From IMG/VR virus record IMGVR_UViG_3300010160_000050, positions 1 through 59,511 of that record: a DNA stretch of 59,511 bases; one strand, 5' to 3'. This document shows positions 30,219-40,700 of this stretch, piece by piece; position 1 is the stretch's first letter, and the number at the start of each line of letters is the position of its first letter. Under the pieces are notes generated by a model. It saw nothing but the letters and a program-made list of their open reading frames with translations. It was not told the DNA's origin and did not search any database. Position numbers and translations under genes: made by a program. Source of the DNA: a virus.

Positions 30219-31742
30219 TTAGGCAATTTGTCCAAAAGGTTTCCAAACGCCCGGATTGCCGCTGATAACACAAACCCAACCAATATAGCTAGATGTTTGC
30301 GGTGTAGAGTTCCAGGCAATGTCACCGACGTTCCATTCGCCCGATGTGGGCATTGCGTCTGCGGTTACAAACTTTTTGCCATTCATAACCACCGGCCCGT
30401 CCACGCTAAATGCCGCATCTGGATCTGGATGAGTAATGTTTACTGCTAGTTTGCCATATGCGTTAATAGTTCTAGCAGTATTATTTTTATTACCAACGGT
30501 AATACCAGTATCAGTAACTGATAGTTCTTGTGTGTCTTTTACAAATACTCTAATGCTATCGCTAGCACTGATACTATCAGCAGTTAATTTAAGAGTTACA
30601 TCACCTGAAGCTACTGTAAACAATCTGTTGGCAATTGCCGCTGAGTCAATAACTTTTAATGCGTCACTTAGATTGACATTGCCGCCTACTGTTAACCCAG
30701 ATAAAGTACCTAGTGTTTCTAGACTACTGTTTTTAACACCTTCACCGACGGCTGTTTCGCTAATAACTAAATTCTTACCAATACTAAAATAGTTTCCGCT
30801 AGCAAGATCAATAGACTCTGTACTATAAAATCTATCTGGGTTTGGCATTAAAAAGAATTGTCTAGAACTTACTCCCTTAGCTTTCCAAATTAAACCTTTG
30901 CCGTAAACTCCGCTGTTGTTATCTTCCAAGAATTCAATTGGAGCAATTCTTTCAACTCGTAGATCGCTAACAATACTATCAACAGTTAGTGTTCCATTAA
31001 TTTTAACTTGTGCATTTTTACTAGACTCGTTACCAAAGGTTACTGTATTACCTTGTATACTAATCCTAGAAGTATTATCAGTAATAATATCTAATGCTTG
31101 ATTGCCCCAAGTTCCAATAACAGCACGGTTGTCTTCTGTACCAACAACGATCTCAATGCCGTTTTCCATAACGCTAAATGCGGCATTTGGGATTTCAGTA
31201 TTAATACCAACACGATTTAGGTAACTGTTTACAATTACTGTGTTGCCCAAATTAGCATTGCCATCTACTTCTAATCCTGTAAGTGTACCAAGTTCAGTTA
31301 GTTTTGAGTGTTTGATTGAACTGCCTAAACTGTCTTTTAGTAGTACATTAACGCCGTCAATTTGATATGTAGAATTTTTACTAATATCAAACGATTCGCT
31401 TGAATAGATTCTGCGAGGCTGTGATTTAAACACTAATTGATAAGAAGTATCACCCACTCCCCAAACTACGCCACGCCCGTCTAATCCTGACTCTATGTCT
31501 GCTGAAAAAGTAAATGCATCAAGTTGACTAGCATCACCTCTATTAAGATTTTTAACATTAATAGTATCAACATTTAAAGTACCACGTACTCTAAGATCAG
31601 TGTCAAATGATACGCTTTGAACAACTTTTAAGCCACCCTTAATATCTAATGTTCCTACGTGCGTGGTGTTGCCGTCTAGATATTTTAGACTTAGTTTTTC
31701 AATAACAATTTTATCATCAACAATGGAAAGCAATTGGCTCAT
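30219..31742 (-). CDS. Tail fibre protein with internal duplication (507 aa)
   Basis: Two related halves are visible. GLDGRGVVWGVGDTSYQLVF...RRIYSSESFDIS...LTELGTLTGLEVDGNANL in the first half corresponds to GVYGKGLIWKAKGVSSRQFF...DRFYSTESIDLA...LETLGTLSGLTVGGNVNL in the second. The C-terminus (GEWNVGDIAWNSTP...YIGWVCVISGNPGVWKPFG) is a tip motif common in phage fibres and tailspikes. The N-terminus lacks the NDGTGD motif of the other fibres. A late promoter box lies 19 bp upstream of the ATG. Probably a short or long tail fibre segment. Confidence 0.82.
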   Translation of the reverse strand: MSQLLSIVDDKIVIEKLSLKYLDGNTTHVGTLDIKGGLKVVQSVSFDTDLRVRGTLNVDTINVKNLNRGDASQLDAFTFSADIESGLDGRGVVWGVGDTSYQLVFKSQPRRIYSSESFDISKNSTYQIDGVNVLLKDSLGSSIKHSKLTELGTLTGLEVDGNANLGNTVIVNSYLNRVGINTEIPNAAFSVMENGIEIVVGTEDNRAVIGTWGNQALDIITDNTSRISIQGNTVTFGNESSKNAQVKINGTLTVDSIVSDLRVERIAPIEFLEDNNSGVYGKGLIWKAKGVSSRQFFLMPNPDRFYSTESIDLASGNYFSIGKNLVISETAVGEGVKNSSLETLGTLSGLTVGGNVNLSDALKVIDSAAIANRLFTVASGDVTLKLTADSISASDSIRVFVKDTQELSVTDTGITVGNKNNTARTINAYGKLAVNITHPDPDAAFSVDGPVVMNGKKFVTADAMPTSGEWNVGDIAWNSTPQTSSYIGWVCVISGNPGVWKPFGQIA

Positions 31743-31760
31743 AATCAGTTCTCTTTAGAA

Positions 31761-31768
31761 TATTTATC
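31761..31768 (-). promoter_or_regulatory. T4-type late promoter box (GATAAATA)
   Basis: GATAAATA lies 19 bp upstream of the ATG at 31742 in the 28-bp gap after the 3561-aa gene. This is the shortest box-to-start distance in the set. Confidence 0.68.
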
Positions 31769-31770
31769 GT

Positions 31771-34700
31771 TTAAATTCTTCCTACAACTACTTCGATAAC
31801 ACCCTCATCACCGTCAAAGTTTTCTAGAGCTTTACCAATAATTGCACCTAATCTTGGGTTATCAGTAGCACGGGCATATCCGCCACCAGCTGAAACTAGC
31901 ATATCGCCCTTGCGTATTTTGCCCTTAACCTTACATGGCACTCGACCAGTCAATGCTAGAGCAACTACCTTATCGCCCTCTAACCCAATGTTCATTAGGT
32001 AAGCTGGGTCTGTGGAAACAATACCAGCGACTCGAATAGTATCTTCATCGGCTACAGTTACTTCAAACTCTCCACCAAACATTAGTACAGTTCCAGGCTC
32101 ATAGACCGCATCAGCTTGATAATTCTCAGCTAAGTCAGCCGCATATACCGCAGTGGTATTGGAGCTAATAGTAATTGTATTACCACTTTGTGTAACACTA
32201 GTATCGCCACTGCCTGCTATAGTAACAACTCCTGACACCGCAGTATATCCGCTGGCTCCCACATAAGTTGCAGTACCTGCCGCAGGCGGATTAGGTTGTT
32301 TAGCCCAAGAGTAAACGTCACTAGCCGGTGCACTGCCTGCCGATGCCGCATAAACAACGTACATACCAGATGGTTCTCTATAAGCGGCACCGCCGCTGTA
32401 GGCACCGTTATCATAAACATAACGTGCATAGGTTGCATTAGTCGCGTTAGTTGCATTAGTTGCGTTAGTTGCATTAGCTACAGTACCACTTACACTACCT
32501 GCTGTTGCCGCATAACTAACACTTAACGCACTAGTTAAGTATGTTCGTAAATAACTATCACTACCATTTGTACCCCAGACTCTACTTGGGCTACTGTTGT
32601 TGCCTTCGTCACCGTTGCTAGAGTTGATGTAGCCTGTTTGTAAATAACCATTAGCATCAGTGCGAACAATTTGATTAGCACTATTATTTCGACCAGTAGC
32701 AACTGCTAAACCACCAGCCGTAGTTGCATTACTCACTGATTTATTAGCGTCGGCGGTATTGTCAACATTTCCTAACCCAACTTCTGATTTAGTATAGCTT
32801 GGCTTAGTAGAAGACTTGGCCCAAGGATATACGTCATTTGCTGAGGCACTACCTGCGCTAGTAGCATAGTTAACTGATTTGTTTGCATCAGCAGTATTAT
32901 CAACGTTACCTAAACCAACTTTACTCTTACTAATTGTTAACCAACTTGGGTCACTATAACTACCTGTAGTAACGACTCCGTTGGTTGCTGTAGTAGCATT
33001 ACCACTTAATGCTCCGACAAAAGTTGTTGATGTTACACTAGTCAATCCGGCTAGTGTTGTACTTGACGATCCTAAGCTAATTGGAGTAGTACCAATAGTA
33101 ATACTACTGTAAGTTAAACGTGCGTTTGGTAATGACCCACTTGTAATGTTACTTGCATTAGTTGTGTCAGTAGTTGCTGAAGCAGCCAAGCCAGCAATTT
33201 TACTTGTTGCAATCGCCGCACTTGCACTAATGTCAGCATTAACAATACTTGCTGATAAGTTTAGTTTGCTATAAGCAATCGCCGCACTAGTACTTACATC
33301 AGCATTGACAATACTATTACCTAAACTTAATTTGCTATAGGCAATTGCCGCTGTGCTACTTACATCTGCATTAACAATACTATTACCCAAACTTAGTTTG
33401 CTATAGGCAATAGCAGCCGCCGAGTTAATATCAGCATTAACAATAGTGTCATTGGCAATCATGGTGCTGGTAATAGAACCAGTGTCGCCTGTTGTTACAA
33501 TAGTTCCGCTAACATCATTAATAGTTAATGTACGAGTAACTCCGCTAGTAATTCCGCTTAGTTGAAACTGTAATTTTTTAAGATTATCAGCTTCGTCTTG
33601 GAAGTAAGTACTAGCATCAGTAAATGTTTTGTTAGTAAATGTCTGAGTTTGACCAATAAACGCAAACGTATCATTACCTGTTAATAGTGGCAAGGTTATA
33701 GTTCTATTAGCCGTTAACTCGCTGACTGCAAAATTATATGTATGGTCTGAACTTGTGTCATTAATCTTAGGTAATGTCAAGGTCTTGTTAGATAGTGTAT
33801 CAGTAGTAGCACGACCAACAATAGTATCTGTAGTTGTTGGCAGTGTCAATGTACCTGTATTAACAATAGTACCAATCACTGGACTTGTTAGTGTCTTGTT
33901 AGTAAATGTTTCTGTACCGTCTAAGGTAGCCAATGTACCTGTAGTTGGTACTGTAACGTTAGTTGCACCACTTACTGTTAATGTTATAGCATTGCCAACA
34001 GTTGTAAAGTTATTGGCTAGAGTTAAATTGCCGCCTAGCTTAATAGTTCTTGCCGCATTGACCATGTCAAGGGTTAATGTACGACCTGCTGTTAGCGCAG
34101 TTGAGCTGTTGGCCGCAAGTGTTACATCAAAAGCCGCACTGGCATCTCTTATTGCTAATGTGCCAATGTTAGTAATGCTGGTAGTTGTTCCACTAATTAT
34201 AGGATTAGTTAGGGTTTTATTAGTTAATGTTTGTGTGCTGTCAATATCAACCAAGTCACCAGTAGTAGTTCCGCCTGGTAGCTTGCCTAATACTCTTGCA
34301 CTTGTTAGTACAGTTATACCACCAATTCGATATTCTTTACCAGCGGCAAGGTTCATGTGCTCACTTGAGGTCCATGCGCTAGTTGAGTTGACCCAATTGA
34401 ATGTTTTGTCAGTTGTACCTTTTAGTGTAATGCCGCCACCGTCTGCTGTGGCATTAGTTGCGGTTAATACATCAAACGTGATAGTACCATCTGTGTTTGC
34501 AGTTGTTGGGGTTACAGTAATTGTTGTCGGGTTAACAATAGTATTGATAACAGTAATACCACCAAATGCCCCGGCACCAGTAGTTTTAACTAATCTCATT
34601 CCGCTAGTTAATCCGGACGTGTCTATTAATCCTGCTACTATGTTTCCACTAATAGTACCCGATAAATCTGATAGTGTAGATACACTGCCTAATTCAATAT

Positions 34701-37700
34701 TCTTATCGTCAACGTTAACTGTAGTTGAATTAATAGTTAGTATTGAACCTTTAATGTTTACATTACCAGTAACATTCAAATCGCCTGTTATGTACCCATT
34801 TTTACCAACCCACAAGTTGCCGCCAATGTTAGCTCCGCCTGTTGTAACAATAAGAGCTTGTTCTGCCGGACTGCCAACAGTCAATGCACCGTCAACTGTT
34901 AGACTAGATCTCCAAGCAGGCTTAGTGCCGTCACTGGTTAATATGGTATTAGCTGGCCCAATCGCTACCTTACTTAAAATACTAGTAGCACTAGCATACA
35001 ATAAATCACCCACAGCATACGAACTAATATTAGTTCCGCCACGTGTAACAGGCACGTTACTAGTTAGGTTAGCAGGATTTAAAAAGTATGCGCTGTCTAA
35101 ACTGTCTAAGGTACCTGCATCAACTACGCCGTCTTTAATATAAACTTCGCCGGCCGCAACACTAGTTCCAACAGCAAATTGTGTCTTACGGAATTTAGCA
35201 ACACCTAGATTAGTGTAGTTGTCGTCTCCACTGTTGCTGTCAACCTTTTCAATGTCTAATTGTACATCGCCATAGTAATAATTGTTACTACCAACGGTAT
35301 TATAAGAACCAGTAAATGTCAACGGTGTGTTGACTTCTCTAATACTTTGAACTGCTGTGCGCCATGAACTATCACCACGTAGAAATGTAGTATCATTAGC
35401 ACTACCAGTACCTGCTAAACGACTTGTTGAGATAACGCCACCGGTAATGCTTGAAGCATCAATAGTGGTAGCACTCAATGAGCTCCAGTTGTCTTTGTTT
35501 GTAGAACTAGTGTTTACAGTTCCAAATACCTGTACGTTCTGTTTGGTAAATGTCAGTGTACCACTACCTGTAGTAGTGAACACAATTTTATTAGTTACAA
35601 GACCGTTAATACTTGCTAATGCTTCACTTCTTGATGCATGGATAGTAAATGAGTTTGCAGTTATTGAACCGGCAAAATAGAATGTACCAGTAACAATAGC
35701 AGAGCCGCCGACTAATGGTAAACTTGATCCTGTTAGTCTTAATGGGTCACCTGTAGTTAATCCATGTGCCGCATAATAGAATGAGTTATCAATTACGTTG
35801 GCATTAAAGATTGTTAGAGTATGATTACCAGTACTTGAACTTGTAAATACAACTTTTTGTATCAACGCATAGTCTTCGTACAGCTCAATGGTATTAGCAT
35901 CATAAACATTTACATAATAGACTTCGGCATTGACCAACGGATCAATAGCAGTGTTTGGACTGCTGACATATTTTACTGGATCGCCGTCTGCATATGTGTG
36001 GCCGGTAATAGTGATTCGACTGGTAACATAGTTTACATTACCACCAATTGAATTAGCACTAAATGTTTTTGTAGATGTACCGGTAGCAGTTATTGCTTTT
36101 ACTGGAGCATTATTATCAGCAATAAAGTTTGGACTTGCTAGTGTAGCTGTAAATCTTTCACCACCTAGCAAGCTAAGGTATACACGCTGTTCGATACCAG
36201 TTACTGGGATTCTGAAGCCACTACCTGTTCCGCCAATGGTACCGCTAGCCGCTGATAGAACATCTCCTACAGCATAACCGGTACCGCCTCTACGTAAGTC
36301 AACACTGCTAACAGCACCATTGGTTACAGTAATATCTGCAATACCACCAGTACCACTTCCTGAAATATTAGTTAGTGCAACGTAAGAGTAAGTAACTGAT
36401 CCAGATAGTGGAGTATACAATGTTCCTGGAGTAATGCTTCCGTTGTCTACAGTATCTAATACTCCAAATCTTGTAGATGTAACAGTACCTTGTACGTTAT
36501 CATTAGCACTGGTAACAATTGTGCCGTTGGTAAAGCTGTAACTTTGATCTGCACGTAGATTTAAATATTGCCCTTCATTGGCATTTGACAATACAAAGTT
36601 TGCAGGCACGTTACTAGCCACAGTACCTACCAAGTTTGGCTTTACGACTCCGTTGCCTGTAGAAGGTGTAGCATCACCGGCTACTGTTAAATTATCTACA
36701 GTATTAAATGCCGCACTAAAAGATGCGCCCACACTGGCAACTGTGATAACTGTTTCAGCAAGTACATCGCCAATTAGGTAACCACTGGCGCCTGTAGTTG
36801 CTTGAACAACTAGTGAACCAACAGGTGCTGAAATTGCCGCACTTAATGTCAACTGTACTGTGGCATATTCTTCAGTTACAATGTCACCGTTTAGGAAATC
36901 GTAGGCAGGTACTTCTTCAACTAGACTTAGTCTGCTATAGAAGCCCTTGCTCTTAGCTGAGTTGAAGGCACGGACCGCAGGCAACAAGTCTGGATTAATC
37001 TGACCTGAGCTATTCAACTGAATAACCGCACCCGGTACAGCATTGGTACTTACAGCCTTGTCAATGAATCCGCCTAGTCTGTTTGATAAGAATGTACGAA
37101 TGGCTAACTGTGTTGTTAGACGACTGTTACTTGCGCCACCTGGTTCATTATCACCTAGGTCAACGTCATCACTGATAAAGTCAATAACAATATTACCCAC
37201 CGCTAGACGTAGTGCATCTAACTGTGCAACTGATACCTTGTTGGTAAAGCTAACATTACCAGTTTTGTTTTCAGCCTTAATGAAGTCACCAACTTTAAAG
37301 TCACCTAGTTCGTTAGTACCTGAAGAGTAAACTCGACCTGGCAAATCACTGTACTGTTCATATTTGAAAATACTTTGTCCACCGTTTTGTGGTAGGGCAT
37401 TGTAGTCAACACCCGATCCAGCATATTCCCAAGTGTGTCCAGAACTGTTAACAATACTTGGACGATGTAGCCAAATTTGTTTATTTGGAAGATTACCTAG
37501 GTTAGTTAGTAGACCGTTTCCAGTTGTGCCCTGTACGCTAAATCTAGCAGAGTATAATGTATTGATAGCAAGTACATCACTTACTACAATATTTGTTGTA
37601 GCAGGTGCACCGTTATCTGAATTAATAGTACTGTTGGCCGCAAAGGCATTTCGAATAATACTTGCACCAACAGTAACTTTGTTTAGACTAACAACTAGTT

Positions 37701-40700
37701 TATAGCTAACTGGATCATAACTATACACAAATGCATTGTTACTAGAAGTGCCAGTTACGCCAGTAATTTCACTACCTGGCACAAAGTTATATGAGCCAGC
37801 TTGTAGAGTTAGTTCTTGATAGGTGTTATGACTTTCAAGTATTTCATCAACAAAGAACTCTTGAATATTTTTAAAGAAGAAATGTGTACCAACACCTGTG
37901 GCTCTAATGTCTACAGAAACAGTTCCGCCTTCGTCAAATGTCAATCGAATGGTATCAAGGTCAACATAACTGACATAGTAAGTTTGCTCGTTGTTTAATC
38001 CTGGAATTTCTGGATTGTCATTTGCGTGATAAACAATTGCTTGACCGTTTGTGAATCCGTGTGCGTTAATGGTAATAGTGTCAAGGGCGGGATTTATATT
38101 AACTGCCGCATCAAATGATACACTAACTGCCGCCGGTTTGTAGTTGTTGGTAATATCACCAATATTACCGTAGCCAACTGATACAGGAACTCCCGCTGGG
38201 TCTGCAAGGCCGTTGGTAATAATATCAAACTTACTACCAACATATGTGCCTAGTCCGCTATTAGAAACAGCAGTCAACGCTAGACTTCTAGCATAATTAA
38301 TTGCCGCAATAGTTTCAGTTAGTTGTCCAGTTATAACTATTTGACTAGATGTAGAGCCTTTATAGTAACTTGTAGCGGCTTCTACGCTCTTGCTGTTACC
38401 ACCAGTGAAGGTATCATAAGCAACAGCATCGATGATCAGGCCAACGTCTCTAAAACAAGTTGCATTGTTATATGTTAAACTTGGATATGTTAAATTAATC
38501 CAAGTTATAGTTGCGTTCTGTATTGCAAGTTTGCTGGCTAACAATAAGTCATAGGCAACCTTATAGTCGGGGCTTCTAAATCTTAAAACATAATCTTGTG
38601 TTGGCGCACGACCAAATCCTAGAGTAGTAAGAGTCTGTTTACTGTTGCTAGTTCCAGTTGATGCAATATAACCTTTGTCAAAGGCAAATGCATTTGGGCT
38701 GTAACCAGATGCACGAAGCGCATAGATACCAAAGTTAGTAGCAGAGTTAGTAACAGATAGATATCCGCCTGACTGAGCATACGAACCGTTCAACATGAAA
38801 ATCTGGAAGCATGACACAATCTGAGCATAGGCATCGTTAATAATACGCCAGCCAGTACCGCCAAAGCTCAATGTGGTAAATGCGTTAGCAACAAATGACT
38901 TACCTTGTTCAGGTGCTGGACCACTTAATGGGAATTCAGCAGTTTCTCTAATCAACGGAATGTTAGGAGTTTCAACTAGGTTACCGTCAACCTTTGCGCC
39001 GTTACCACCTAAGAAACTTAAGATGGAAACGTTTTGAATATATGGAGATACAGTAATAATAGGTTTACTAATAGGCATATTAGTATAACCAAGACGACTA
39101 GTGTAAATGTCAGTAGCATCATCAAACGAAGTAGCGTAGTCAAAAGTGAATGTTGGCACGCCACTCGCATCAACTGCATCTCGGAAAGTAAACTCACCAA
39201 AGTATGCACCGTTACGTAAACGGAACATGTCTTGGTTAGCATTTAACGGACGAATGTCACAGGCACGAAGACTTGCGCCTAGTACGCTTGTATTGTCTGG
39301 AATGATAACTGGATTGTCTTCAACATAGTTACCGGCCGCAACTTGTACAACAATCTTCTTGCCATTTGGTTTATATTTGCTAGTAAACGCAACTACGTTA
39401 TCAGCAATACGATCTTTAGCATTGTCTAATTTTGTTTGTATGAGACCTAATGCTGGATCTATTGCAACTGTTGGATCTACCAATGTTGGGGCATAACTTG
39501 TTCCAGCACTAACAACTGATATAATTTCTGATAGCCTTGCTGAAATAATTGCAGCCGCACCGCTACTGCCTGCAGAACCCGATACTTGATTTTGTGCATT
39601 ACCTGATGTTTTAACAATCGAAATATTTTGTGCAACTTGAATTGAAACTGCTCTAAGTCTTTCTATTGCCGCCGCAGTTTGAGCATTTTGAGATCCAATT
39701 AGAGTTAGACCAGTTACATTACTGTAATATTTTAAGCCAGCATCTCGACTTTGACTGTTACCACCGTAGATTAAATCGTATGCGACTGAGTTGACAATAA
39801 AGGCAGTATCCCTAGCACACTTGGCACTGTCATAGGTAAACGGGTTGCTAGCGTTAATATTAATAATAGTATCATTAATAATAGTTGATCTAGCAGATGC
39901 AATAGCAGACTTTGCAGTTTGTAGGCCGGCATCTGACCAAGTAACTGATGGATAAGTTACACTTGGTAATCCAGCAGTTGTATTACTAGCAATAGAACTA
40001 GTAATATATGAGATCAGTGTAAAGACTATATTCGATTCAGTTGTAGTGCCTGCAGGGTTAATAATATCTTGACTGACAGTATTACCAGCAGTTGGTACTA
40101 CTTCGTCTTTTATAATAACCTGTTGAGCAATTTCTGATAGTCTATTAAATGCAGCCACAGTTGCGGCTCTTTGAAACAATGGTAATACTTGTGCGCCACT
40201 GCCTGTAAAATATGTTTGAGCAACTTGAATGCTTGCACTATCGCCGCCATACAACACATCATAACATAGGGCATCAATAATGTATCCCATATCTCGACTG
40301 CATAGAGCAGGGTCAAATCCAACAGACGGGTAGTTTAAATTTAACCAAGCAATAACTTCTGCTTTTAAGAAATCTTTATTGGCTATTAGTTGATCTTTAG
40401 CATTAGTTTTATTTGAACTTGCTCCAGTCGGTGTTGGGAATATTAATGCGTCCGCGGCCGTTGCTGTTTGAACTATGCCATTGGTTATTATGTCAATAAT
40501 TTCATTAAATGCCGCACCCGCTCTAGTAGTAGCAGTTCCATCAGCACTAACTCCTGCAAGTGCTAGAGTATTAGTTTTTGCAAATTGTATAGCAGAAAGG
40601 GTTACTGTTTTTTGTGATGGTAGTGTTGTATAAGAATATCGTTGATATGCTAGTCCAGTAGTTACAGCATTATAATTTGTTCCTAGTGCTAGGTCAAAAC

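Noticed and set aside
33755-35143. Plus-strand open frame of 462 codons
   Set aside because: It is antisense to the 3561-aa fibre gene. Its Val/Leu/Pro-rich composition mirrors Thr/Asn/Gly-rich sense codons, and it has no ribosome binding site or recognisable domain.
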